A DNA stretch of 64,000 nt. Source: Nitrobacteraceae bacterium AZCC 1564. Its GTDB lineage: Bacteria; Pseudomonadota; Alphaproteobacteria; Rhizobiales; Xanthobacteraceae. This document shows, one piece after another, positions 56,346 through 64,000 of this stretch. The stretch spans positions 1,426,001 to 1,490,000 of the forward strand of contig JBAGRR010000001.1 of the NCBI GenBank assembly GCA_036924835.1, given 5' to 3'. Both the position numbers and the translations under genes were made by a program. Below the pieces are notes generated by a model. That model saw only the letters and a list, made by a program, of their open reading frames with translations. It was not told where the DNA came from and did no database searches. Positions within the stretch are counted from its first letter, which is position 1. Each line of letters opens with the position of its first letter.

Positions 56346-56429
56346 GGTGAAACTGCCGCAGGTTCGCTTGAAGCAAAAAACTGGATCCGGTGCCGCAAGC
56401 AAACGGCACCGGACGACGAAATGCGTGTC

Positions 56430-57413
56430 TTACTTCGCGACGAAACCGGCTTCGGTCATCAGCGACTTGTTGAGCGCATCATCTTCTTCAAGGAATTTGA
56501 GCATCTCTTTGCCGTTGATGTAGACCGGCTTCAGAGCCTGCTTTTCCATGTAATCCTTGTATTCCGGCGTCTGCGTCACCTTCTTGAAAAGATCATCGTA
56601 GAAAGCGACTTGCTCGGACGTCACCTTGCCGGGCAGGAACATCGCGCGCAGCATCAGATACTGCATATCGAGACCTTCTTCCTTGCAGGTCGGGACGTCG
56701 TTCCACGATTGCGTCTCGGTGACCTTGGTCTTGTAAGCGATGCGCTCTTTGTCGAACACGCAGAGTGCCCGCACCTGTCCCGCACGCCAGACTTCAAGGT
56801 TTTCCGACGGATTGTTGACGTTGGCATCGACATGGTTGCCGACAAGCTGCGTTGCGGCTTCGCCGCCGGATTTATATGGCAGGTAGGAGAATTTCGCTCC
56901 GGTCTTCTTTTCCATGAACACCGTGAGCACGTGGTCCTCGCGCTTCGAACCGGTGCCGCCGAGCTTGAACGGAGAACTGGCTGCTTTTGCCGCTGCGATA
57001 AAGTCCTTCACGGTCTTCGGGCCATTCGCGTTGTCCCACAGCACGAACTGGTCCATGGCAATGACGGAGACCGGCGTCAGGTCACGCCAGTTGAAAGGAA
57101 TCTTTGCCGACAGCGGCAGCATGTAAATCAGCGAATAAGCGATCAGAACCTTGTTCGGATCACCGTCGCTGCCCTTCATATACATCAAGGCTTCTGCACC
57201 CGAAGCGCCGCCCTTGAGCGACACGATCATGGGCTGCTTCATCAGATTGTTCTTCTGAATGGCGGCCTGCATCATGCGCGCCATCTGGTCGGACGCGCCG
57301 CCTGCACCTGCGGCAACAACGATTTCGACCGGCTTTGCAGGCTCCCAGGCCACGGCAGGTGTGACCGCCGCCAGCGTTGCAAGCACACTTGTAGCCTTGA
57401 TGAAATTCCTCAT
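56430..57413 (-). CDS. tctC: Tripartite tricarboxylate transporter, periplasmic binding protein
   Basis: A 327-residue Bug-family binding protein. The signal peptide is MRNFIKATSVLATLAAVTPA ending near VAWE. The mature start KPVEIVVAAGAGGASDQMAR is the Bug-family first strand that contacts the ligand carboxylate, and SPFKLGGTGSKREDHVLTVF and YKSGGEAATQLVGNHVDANV follow. AGGGAGA precedes the start. Repeat copy F begins 39 bp upstream. The ligand is probably a small di- or hydroxy-carboxylate processed by the neighbouring enzymes. Confidence 0.92.
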   Translation of the reverse strand: MRNFIKATSVLATLAAVTPAVAWEPAKPVEIVVAAGAGGASDQMARMMQAAIQKNNLMKQPMIVSLKGGASGAEALMYMKGSDGDPNKVLIAYSLIYMLPLSAKIPFNWRDLTPVSVIAMDQFVLWDNANGPKTVKDFIAAAKAASSPFKLGGTGSKREDHVLTVFMEKKTGAKFSYLPYKSGGEAATQLVGNHVDANVNNPSENLEVWRAGQVRALCVFDKERIAYKTKVTETQSWNDVPTCKEEGLDMQYLMLRAMFLPGKVTSEQVAFYDDLFKKVTQTPEYKDYMEKQALKPVYINGKEMLKFLEEDDALNKSLMTEAGFVAK

Positions 57414-57452
57414 GCGGTATCTCCCTGTGTCGTTTTGTAAGCCCGGCTTGAA

Positions 57453-57617
57453 CTAGTGTCCCGATTCCGAAGTTCGCATTATTCCGCTGCACGTTCGTCT
57501 GCGAACTTCGGAATCGAAGGACCCTAGCAAGTTATTGTTCTAGTGTGGCTTTGGTTCAGAAGTCCGCATTCCGGACTCGCCGCACGAATGATGCGGACTT
57601 CTGAACCGCCACACTAG
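57453..57617 (+). repeat. Double-hairpin intergenic element, copy F
   Basis: Hairpin 1 (57453-57527) has feet CTAGTGTCC / GGACCCTAG (one change) and inner stem GATTCCGAAGTTCGCA. Hairpin 2 (57540-57617) has CTAGTGTGG feet and inner stem GGTTCAGAAGTCCGCAT with a TTT bulge on the 5' arm. The spacer is CAAGTTATTGTT. It separates the aminotransferase stop (64 bp) from the tctC start (39 bp) on the minus strand, so it is in the middle of a probable operon. Confidence 0.92.
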
Positions 57618-57681
57618 CCTTGTTGCTTTTCCGCTATCCTGCGGATTTCACAGCATCAATTCAAGCGTCGCCAGTAGAGGG

Positions 57682-58887
57682 TTAGGCGACGGCTGCTTTT
57701 GTCGCGGCCGCGCTGTTTCCTGTCAGCACACCCATGGCGGCCATCACGCCGCCGGTCTTGTGCGGCACCTTCGCGAGCCCCAACGCCATCTCGACGCCCG
57801 CGAGTGTGCCCATCAGCATCAGGTCATTGAAATGACCGAGATGGCCGATGCGGAAAACCTTGCCTTTGATCTTGCTGAGACCCGCGCCCAGCGACATGTC
57901 AAAATTATCGAGCGTCACCTTGCGGAATTGGTCGGCATCATGCCCTTCAGGCATCACGACCGCGGTGAGGATCGGCGAATATTCGCGCGGATCAAGGCAA
58001 AGATTTTCCAGCCCCCACGCATCCACAGCAGCCCGTGCCGCTGCTGCATGCCGCTTGTGGCGAGTGAACACATTGTCCAGGCCCTCCTCCATCAGCATCG
58101 CGATGGCTTCCTTCAGACCGTAGAGCATGTTTGTCGCAGGCGTATAGGACCACGAACCGGTTTTGTTGGCGGCAAGGATTTCGTGCCAATCCCAATAGGA
58201 TCGCAGCATGGTGTTGTTCTTCGATGCGGCGAGTGCCTTGTCCGACACCGCATTGAAGCCGAGACCCGGCGGCAGCATCAAACCCTTCTGTGAACAGGAC
58301 ACGGTTACGTCCACACCCCACCCATCGTGATCGTATTCAATCGAACCGAGTGACGAGATGGTGTCCACCAGGAACAGCGCGGGATGCTTCGCCGCATCGA
58401 TCGCCTTGCGGATCTCGTGAATGCGGCTGGTGACGCCGGTCGACGTTTCGTTGTGCACCACCATCACGGCCTTGATGGCGTGCTGCTTATCCTTCGACAG
58501 GCGCGCTTCGATCTCTTCGGGCGACGCGCCATGGCGCCAGTCACCCGGCACGAATTCCACATCAAGCTTCAGCCTTTCCGCCATCGCACGCCACAACGTC
58601 GCGAAGTGCCCCGTCTCGACCATCAGCACCTTGTCGCCCGGCGACAACGTGTTGACGATTGCGGCCTCCCATGCGCCGGTGCCGGATGATGGGTAGATGA
58701 TGACAGGGTTCTTCGTCTTGAAGACTTTTTTACTCCCCTCGATCACCTCAAGCCCAAGCTGGGCGAACTCCGGCCCACGGTGATCGATGGTCGGCATATC
58801 CATCGCACGCAACACGCGGTCCGGAACGTTGGTCGGACCCGGGATTTGCAGAAAATGCCGCCCGGTGTGGACTGTGCTGTTGGACAT
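57682..58887 (-). CDS. Serine/alanine-glyoxylate-type aminotransferase
   Basis: A 401-residue class V PLP aminotransferase. It begins GRHFLQIPGPTNVPDRVLRA with the family's PGPT, and the PLP site shows ALFLVDTISSLGSIEYD and VTVSCSQKGLMLPPGLGF with the Schiff-base Lys. Such enzymes transfer an amino group between serine (or alanine/aspartate) and glyoxylate. A CGGGAG ribosome-binding site is 12 bp upstream, and a 14-bp palindrome lies just beyond it. It is divergent from the GntR gene and upstream of tctCBA on the same strand. Confidence 0.93.
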   Translation of the reverse strand: MSNSTVHTGRHFLQIPGPTNVPDRVLRAMDMPTIDHRGPEFAQLGLEVIEGSKKVFKTKNPVIIYPSSGTGAWEAAIVNTLSPGDKVLMVETGHFATLWRAMAERLKLDVEFVPGDWRHGASPEEIEARLSKDKQHAIKAVMVVHNETSTGVTSRIHEIRKAIDAAKHPALFLVDTISSLGSIEYDHDGWGVDVTVSCSQKGLMLPPGLGFNAVSDKALAASKNNTMLRSYWDWHEILAANKTGSWSYTPATNMLYGLKEAIAMLMEEGLDNVFTRHKRHAAAARAAVDAWGLENLCLDPREYSPILTAVVMPEGHDADQFRKVTLDNFDMSLGAGLSKIKGKVFRIGHLGHFNDLMLMGTLAGVEMALGLAKVPHKTGGVMAAMGVLTGNSAAATKAAVA

Positions 58888-58907
58888 GACGTGCGGCGCT
58901 CCCGATA

Positions 58908-58921
58908 TTTTGCATGCAAAA
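58908..58921. promoter_or_regulatory. Perfect 14-bp palindrome, candidate GntR operator
   Basis: TTTTGCATGCAAAA lies 20 bp before the aminotransferase start codon and 171 bp before the divergent gntR start. FCD-subfamily GntR repressors typically bind short palindromes of the TTGTATACAA / TGCATGCA kind next to the genes they control. Binding here would cover the leader just upstream of the ribosome-binding site or the start of transcription. No second copy was seen nearby. Confidence 0.55.
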
Positions 58922-59092
58922 ATTTGTGCGATGCGAGATTTTGTTGGCGCGAATTGTATTCAGATTATTCTTTTTCACAACCCAAAAATCCGCTACGTCT
59001 AGATTTGTGGACATTAGATACCGTGACGCGTGCGAATTTCCGAGATTTTCGAATCCCGCACGCGATCATCACAATCTCGGAGGCATTAGATT

Positions 59093-59833
59093 TTGAATAA
59101 TCTTTTGAGAGCCACGTCGCTAGAGATTGTCGAGACGCAGCCGGCGTCGCTGCACAGCGACCTCCTGAGTCAGGTCCGCGATTACATTGTCGAAGGCCAT
59201 CTCGAGCCGGGCAGCCGCATCCCCGAGCGCGAGCTGTGCGAACGCTTCGATGTTTCCCGCACGCCGCTTCGTGAGGCACTGAAGGTTCTGGCATCGGAAG
59301 GACTGATCGAACTTCTCCCCAACCGCGGCGCACGTGTGCGTCAATTTTCCGAAGCTGACATCCGCAACCTATTTGAGTTGATCGCCGGTCTCGACTTCGT
59401 CGCCGGGCGTGCTGCTTGTGAACGCATTTCGGACGAAGACATCGCCGCGATCGAACGCATGCATCTGGAGATGTATGCTCACTACCTGCGGCATGAGCTC
59501 GCGGACTATTTCCGCCTGAACCAGAAGATTCATCAGGCCATCGTGGACGCCGCCGCCAATCCGTTCCTGAGCACGAACTATGCGACGGCCAATGCTATCG
59601 TCCGGCGGCTGCGATATTCCGCAAACCTCATTCACCGCGATCGCTTGAGCGACGCGATGCGGGAGCATGAAGCCATCGTCGACGCTCTCCGCCGTCGCGA
59701 CGGCGAGAAAATGGGCAAGTTGATGTTCGACCACATGCGCGGCAAGTGCGAAGCCGTGTGTGAGTACGTGCGCGAGCACCAACCCAAGACCGGCCCATCC
59801 GCCGATGTGTCGGCGCTGCGCGACGCTCCGTAA
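59093..59833 (+). CDS. GntR-family transcription regulator (FCD type)
   Basis: A 246-residue regulator. The N-terminal winged helix contains ERELCERFDVSRTPLREALK, then VLASEGLIELLPNRGARVRQ. The C-terminal FCD ligand domain has the metal-binding pattern around RNLFELIAGLDFVAGRAACE and NQKIHQAIVDAAAN and ends with HEAIVDALRRRDGEKMGKLM. The start is TTG 59093, supported by CGGAGG nine bases upstream. It likely responds to a carboxylate and controls the divergent aminotransferase-tct operon and perhaps the downstream dehydrogenase genes. Confidence 0.93.
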   Translation: MNNLLRATSLEIVETQPASLHSDLLSQVRDYIVEGHLEPGSRIPERELCERFDVSRTPLREALKVLASEGLIELLPNRGARVRQFSEADIRNLFELIAGLDFVAGRAACERISDEDIAAIERMHLEMYAHYLRHELADYFRLNQKIHQAIVDAAANPFLSTNYATANAIVRRLRYSANLIHRDRLSDAMREHEAIVDALRRRDGEKMGKLMFDHMRGKCEAVCEYVREHQPKTGPSADVSALRDAP

Positions 59834-59888
59834 AATCGTCGGGCGCCTTCAAGGCACCCGCTTAGCCACATCCTGATCGAGATCCGCA

Positions 59889-62873
59889 ATGGCTCAGCAG
59901 AAGGCCGCACAAAAACCAACCACCGCGCAGGACAGCGCCCTCGCCGCGCGCCTGTCGCGCGAAATCACCGGCGATGTGCTGTTTGATGCATTCAGCGCCG
60001 GACGCTACGCAACAGATGCATCCTTCTATCAGATCAAGCCGCTTGGCGTGGTCGTACCTCGCACCATGGACGAGGCGCTGCGCGCGCTGGAGATCGGGCG
60101 CGACGACGGGCGTATCGTCACGCCGCGCGGCGGCGGCACCTCGCAATGCGGGCAGACCGTCAATGAAGGTCTGGTCGTCGACTTCTCCAAATATCTCAAT
60201 CGAGTTCTCTCGCTGGACGTCGAGAAGCAGACCTGCGTGGTCGAACCGGGTATCGTGCTTGATGATCTCAATCGTCAGCTGAAGAAGCATGGGCTGTGGT
60301 TTCCGGTCGATGTCTCGACCGCATCGCGCGCCACCATCGGCGGCATGGCGGGCAATAATTCCTGCGGCGGACGGTCATTGCGCTATGGCACGATGCGCGA
60401 CAACACCATCTCGATGGACGCGGCCCTTGCCGACGGCACGCCGCTGCATTTCGGGGAAGTCTCACGCGACACGGTGCGGCAGAACACAGAGCAGCTGGGC
60501 CGCGACCTGTTCCGCGATATGCTGGCGCTTGGCGATCGCGAGGCCGGCGAAATCGCGGCACGTTTTCCACAAGTCCAGCGCCGCGTCGGCGGCTACAACC
60601 TCGATGCCCTGACGCCACGGCCGACCAACAACATGGCCCATCTGTTAGTGGGTTCCGAAGGCACCCTCGCCTTCACCACCAAGGTTGAGCTCAAGCTGTG
60701 GCCACTGCTCGGCAGCAAGGTTTTCGGCGTCTGCCACTTCGGCAGCTTCTACGAGGCGATGGATGCGACACAGCACCTCGTCAAGCTCAAGCCCATCGCC
60801 GTCGAACTCGTCGACAGCACCATGATCGCACTCGGCCGTGAGATCGCGATGTTCAGGCCGACCATTGAGGCCGTCGTGCGCGGCGAGCCGGATGCTCTGC
60901 TCGTGGTCGAATTCGCTGAGGCGGATCAGGCTGCGAACCTCGCCAAGCTGAAACAGCTTGGTGAACTGATGGGCGATCTCGGTTTCGGGTGGGACCAGCC
61001 GAAGCGGCGTTGGGGCGGTGTCGTGGATGTCGTCGAACCTGCCATGCAAGCCGCGATCTCGGATTTCCGCACATCCGGTCTCAACATCATGATGTCGATG
61101 AAGCAGGAAGGAAAACCTGTTTCCTTCGTCGAGGATTGCGCGGTGCCGCTGCAGCACCTTGCGGATTATACCGACCGCCTGAACAAGGTTTTCGAGAAGC
61201 ACGGCACGCGCGGCACCATGTATGCCCACGCCTCTGAGGGCTGCCTCCATGTCCGCCCGGTCCTCAATCTCAAGCTGGACAAGGACGTCAAGGCGATGCG
61301 CGCCATTGCCGAAGAAGCCTTCGCTATGGTCCGCGAGTACAAGGGCTCGCATTCCGGCGAGCACGGCGACGGCATCGTCCGCTCCGAATTCCACGAAACC
61401 ATGTTCGGTTCGCAAATCGTTCATGCCTTCGAGGAAGTAAAAGCGCGCTTCGATCCCGGCAACACGCTCAACCCCGGCAAGATCGTCCATCCGCCGCGCA
61501 TGGATGACCGCTCGCTGTTTCGCTACAAGCCCGACTACAAGGTGCAGGATTTCAAGACGGCCCTGGACTGGTCAGCCTATCCGGGCGCGGCCGGTGGTTT
61601 TCAGGGCGCCGTCGAGATGTGCAACAACAATGGCGCCTGCCGAAAGCTGGAAGGCGGCGTGATGTGCCCCTCTTATCGCGCCACGCGGAATGAAAAAGAT
61701 GTCACGCGCGGCCGCGCCAACACGTTGCGGCTCGCGATCTCCGGTCAGTTGGGTCCCGACGCGCTCACATCCGACGCTATGATGGAGACGATGAAGCTTT
61801 GCGTCTCCTGCAAAGCCTGCCGCCATGAATGCCCCACCGGCGTCGACATGGCCAAGATGAAAATCGAAGTGCTGGCTGCGCGCGCAAACAAATACGGCTT
61901 GTCTTTGCGAGACCGGCTGATTGGCTATCTGCCGCACTACGCCGGGTTCGCATCGCGCTTGGCGCCACTGGTGAATCTTCGCAACAAAAGCACAACCTTG
62001 CGCCGACTGATGGAGAAGTTCGCCGGCATCAGTGCACAGCGCGATTTGCCCGCCTGGCGGCGCGACACCTTCAATCCCGCGGCGAAAGCCTATGGTCCCA
62101 TCGACGGCCGTGAAGTTGTGCTGTTCGCCGACACATTCAATCGCGCCTATGAGCGCGAGAATCTCGATGCCGCACTGCGCGTGCTTGTCGATGGTGGCTA
62201 CCGCGTCCACCTGCCCCGCGCGCGCGACGGAGGCCGGCCGCTTTGCTGCGGCCGCACGTTCCTGTCGGCCGGACTTGTCGACAACGCCAAGGCTGAACTC
62301 AAACGCGTGGTCGAGACGCTGCTGCCTTTCGCTGAACGCGGAGTACCGATCATCGGTCTCGAGCCAAGTTGTCTTTTGACCCTGCGCGACGAATTGTTGT
62401 CGCTTCGTTCTGATGACGCGGCGAAGGCCGTCAGCAAGAACGCACTCCTGTTCGAGGAATTTCTGGTGCGTGAGGCGGAGGCTGGCCGATTGCAGCTTCC
62501 GCTCGGCGCCATCGAGAAGAGCGCGCTCGTCCATGGTCATTGCCATCAGAAGTCCTTCGGCGCGTTCGCTCCGGTGGAGAAAATCCTGCGCCTCGTGCCA
62601 GGCCTGAAGGTGACAAAGATCGAATCGAGCTGCTGCGGCATGGCCGGCGCGTTCGGCTATGGCGCCGATACCTACGATGTCTCGCTTGAAATGGCCGAGG
62701 CCTCGTTGCTGCCTGCCGTGCGTGGCGCTGCGGAGGACGCGCTGATCGTCGCAGACGGCACATCCTGTCGCCATCAAATCAAGGATGGCTCCGGGCGCGG
62801 TGCGTTGCATGTGGCGCGCGTCCTTGCCATAAGCCTCGACCAAGGCGCGGCCAAAAACCCTGCTGTTTCATAA
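59889..62873 (+). CDS. FAD and Fe-S dehydrogenase, YdiJ-like (D-2-hydroxyacid type)
   Basis: A 994-residue fusion. An FAD-binding (PCMH) domain spans about 50-290, with RGGGTSQCGQTVNEGLVVDF and GNNSCGGRSLRYGTM. A FAD-oxidase C-terminal domain follows to about 540 with the HSGEHGDGIVRSEF motif. The ferredoxin-type region has CNNNGACRKLEGGVMCPSYR and KLCVSCKACRHECPTGVDM. Two CCG (Cys-rich) units are seen in RPLCCGRTFLSAGL and ESSCCGMAGAFGYG. E. coli YdiJ, which has this layout, oxidises D-2-hydroxyglutarate; D-lactate and glycolate dehydrogenases are relatives. It probably oxidises a hydroxyacid to a keto acid and passes electrons to the quinone pool. Confidence 0.92.
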   Translation: MAQQKAAQKPTTAQDSALAARLSREITGDVLFDAFSAGRYATDASFYQIKPLGVVVPRTMDEALRALEIGRDDGRIVTPRGGGTSQCGQTVNEGLVVDFSKYLNRVLSLDVEKQTCVVEPGIVLDDLNRQLKKHGLWFPVDVSTASRATIGGMAGNNSCGGRSLRYGTMRDNTISMDAALADGTPLHFGEVSRDTVRQNTEQLGRDLFRDMLALGDREAGEIAARFPQVQRRVGGYNLDALTPRPTNNMAHLLVGSEGTLAFTTKVELKLWPLLGSKVFGVCHFGSFYEAMDATQHLVKLKPIAVELVDSTMIALGREIAMFRPTIEAVVRGEPDALLVVEFAEADQAANLAKLKQLGELMGDLGFGWDQPKRRWGGVVDVVEPAMQAAISDFRTSGLNIMMSMKQEGKPVSFVEDCAVPLQHLADYTDRLNKVFEKHGTRGTMYAHASEGCLHVRPVLNLKLDKDVKAMRAIAEEAFAMVREYKGSHSGEHGDGIVRSEFHETMFGSQIVHAFEEVKARFDPGNTLNPGKIVHPPRMDDRSLFRYKPDYKVQDFKTALDWSAYPGAAGGFQGAVEMCNNNGACRKLEGGVMCPSYRATRNEKDVTRGRANTLRLAISGQLGPDALTSDAMMETMKLCVSCKACRHECPTGVDMAKMKIEVLAARANKYGLSLRDRLIGYLPHYAGFASRLAPLVNLRNKSTTLRRLMEKFAGISAQRDLPAWRRDTFNPAAKAYGPIDGREVVLFADTFNRAYERENLDAALRVLVDGGYRVHLPRARDGGRPLCCGRTFLSAGLVDNAKAELKRVVETLLPFAERGVPIIGLEPSCLLTLRDELLSLRSDDAAKAVSKNALLFEEFLVREAEAGRLQLPLGAIEKSALVHGHCHQKSFGAFAPVEKILRLVPGLKVTKIESSCCGMAGAFGYGADTYDVSLEMAEASLLPAVRGAAEDALIVADGTSCRHQIKDGSGRGALHVARVLAISLDQGAAKNPAVS

Positions 62874-62895
62874 AGTCATCAAGAAGGATCGTTTC

Positions 62896-63327
62896 ATGAC
62901 CGACCTCACCCTCGACGTCGCCCGCAAGATCGTCGACGCAGCGCTCGCCAAGAGCAAGGAGCTGAAGATCAACCCGCTGGTGGTTGCTGTGCTCGACGCC
63001 CGCGGCTGCATCAAGACCGTGATGGCCCAGGACGGCACCAGCCTGCTTCGCGCAGAGATCGCACACGGCAAGGCTTATGGCGCGCTGGCGCTCGGCATGG
63101 GGTCCCGCGCAATTTTCAAGCGCGCCAACGAACAGCCCTACTTCGTCGATGCCATCAACACCATGGCGCGCGGCCAGCTGGTCCCGGTGCCCGGCGGGGT
63201 CCTCATCAAGGACAAGGGTGGTGTGCTTCTGGGAGCTATTGGCATCAGCGGCGATACATCCGATAACGATGAAATCTGCGCATTGGCCGGCATCGAAGCT
63301 GCCGGTCTCGTCGCAAGCGCCGGATAA
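62896..63327 (+). CDS. GlcG/HbpS-like haem-binding family protein
   Basis: A 143-residue single-domain protein starting MTDLTLDVARKIVDAALAKS. Its core VVAVLDARGCIKTVMAQDGT and later PVPGGVLIKDKGGVLLGAIG are the GlcG/HbpS landmarks. Members bind haem or small molecules, and GlcG genes often accompany glycolate oxidase operons; no enzymatic role is proven. It follows the dehydrogenase by 22 bp and precedes the CoA-transferase by 17 bp, so all three probably form one transcript. Confidence 0.9.
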   Translation: MTDLTLDVARKIVDAALAKSKELKINPLVVAVLDARGCIKTVMAQDGTSLLRAEIAHGKAYGALALGMGSRAIFKRANEQPYFVDAINTMARGQLVPVPGGVLIKDKGGVLLGAIGISGDTSDNDEICALAGIEAAGLVASAG

Positions 63328-63344
63328 TCTCCACGGAGAGCCAC

Positions 63345-64000
63345 ATGACGTTTCCGAGGGCCTCGCAGGCTCTAGCCCGCTTCACAGTGCTGGATTTGAC
63401 CAGGATACGTTCCGGTCCAACCGCTGTACGCCAGCTCTCCGACTGGGGCGCAAACGTCATCAAGATCGAGGCGCCGACGGATCTCGCGGACAGCGAACAA
63501 CCCGGCGGGCCTCGTCATGGCCCTGATTTCCAGAATCTTCATCGCAACAAGCGCGCGATGACGCTGAATTTGAAGGACCCGAAGGGGCTGGAGGTGTTCA
63601 AGCGTCTCGCGGCGCAGGCGGACGTGATCGTCGAGAACTTCCGCCCTGATGTGAAGACCAAGCTCGGCATTGATTACGACAGCATGCGCAAGATCAATCC
63701 GCGCATTGTCTATGCCAGCATCTCCGGCTTTGGCCAGGATGGCCCCTACAGCAAGCGCCCCGGGTTCGACCAGATCGCGCAAGGCATGGGCGGCCTGATG
63801 TCGATCACCGGCCTTCCGGGCCAGGGGCCTGTGCGCGCCGGTATCCCGGTCGCCGATCTCACTGCCGGCCTGTTCTGTGCGCTCGGAATTCTCACTGCGC
63901 TGCTGGAACGGGATGTCTCGGGCGAAGGTCAATGGGTTCAGACGTCGTTGCTTCAGGCGCAGATCTTCATGCTCGACTTCCAGGCTGCGCGCTGGCTGAT
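63345..64000 (+). CDS. CaiB/BaiF family CoA-transferase, 3' part outside window
   Basis: The first ~218 residues of a class III CoA-transferase run off the right edge. It begins MTFPRASQALARFTVLDLTR and has WGANVIKIEAPTDLADSEQP; the motif DGPYSKRPGFDQIAQGMGGL is followed by the expected catalytic Asp in RAGIPVADLTAGLFCALGIL. The start ATG 63345 has GGAGAG eight bases upstream. As the last visible gene of the dehydrogenase/GlcG unit it suggests that the keto or hydroxy acid is handled as a CoA ester. Confidence 0.9.
   Translation, partial: MTFPRASQALARFTVLDLTRIRSGPTAVRQLSDWGANVIKIEAPTDLADSEQPGGPRHGPDFQNLHRNKRAMTLNLKDPKGLEVFKRLAAQADVIVENFRPDVKTKLGIDYDSMRKINPRIVYASISGFGQDGPYSKRPGFDQIAQGMGGLMSITGLPGQGPVRAGIPVADLTAGLFCALGILTALLERDVSGEGQWVQTSLLQAQIFMLDFQAARWL

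Noticed and set aside
61572-62843. A 423-codon minus-strand frame opposite the YdiJ-like dehydrogenase
   Set aside because: Its translation is rich in Arg, Gln, His and Ala without known motifs, while the plus strand carries intact Fe-S and CCG motifs.

Overview
The window looks like chromosomal DNA of an alphaproteobacterium in the Bradyrhizobium / Rhodopseudomonas / Afipia group. It is GC-rich, its genes show strong G/C preference at third codon positions, and it carries typical soil-oligotroph content: two branched-chain-amino-acid-type (Liv) ABC operons, a tripartite tricarboxylate transporter, several CaiB/BaiF CoA-transferases and amidases. The family placement is inferred from gene content; there is no rRNA in the window. 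I saw no tRNA, CRISPR array, phage or complete insertion sequence. Genes run off both ends: a sugar epimerase on the left and a CoA-transferase on the right.

Region 1 (about 1-17.9 kb) is a cell-surface polysaccharide and LPS inner-core locus. It holds nucleotide-sugar epimerases, a methyltransferase-glycosyltransferase fusion, a MraY/WecA-type sugar-1-phosphate transferase, a CapD/FlaA1-type dehydratase, an O-antigen ligase, galE and an MsbA-like exporter. It also encodes the whole ADP-heptose route (gmhA, hldE, gmhB, hldD) and two heptosyltransferases (waaC, waaF). hldD and the capD-like gene each carry an apparent single-base insertion in a C run.

Region 2 (about 17.9-24.4 kb) is a mix of small enzymes (FAH-family hydrolase, amidase, alpha/beta hydrolase, cupin), short conserved proteins, a cold-shock protein and one more frameshifted secreted-protein gene. 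Region 3 (24.4-36.6 kb) holds the SAM-cycle genes ahcY and metK, with an unusual HTH-plus-Rossmann protein beside them. It continues with a MetE-like methyltransferase, a decayed AraC-type regulator fragment, a host-attachment family protein, purU, a HemD-like gene, a double-domain CoA-transferase and a GDP-fucose synthase.

Region 4 (36.8-51.9 kb) consists of two back-to-back Liv-type uptake systems. The second contains an acyl-CoA ligase and is followed by a PaaK-like ligase and a CoA-transferase, which suggests uptake and CoA activation of a carboxylic (possibly aromatic) acid. Region 5 (52-64 kb) has an amidase and then a catabolic module: tctABC transporter, serine/alanine-glyoxylate-type aminotransferase, divergent GntR regulator, a YdiJ-like FAD/Fe-S dehydrogenase, a GlcG-like protein and a CoA-transferase.

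The most striking non-coding feature is a family of six copies of a ~160-167 bp element. Each copy is two imperfect hairpins with CTAG-type feet and mirror-placed bulges. The inner stems change from copy to copy while staying complementary. Every copy sits 4-46 bp upstream of a start codon, and in both Liv operons one lies right after the binding-protein gene.
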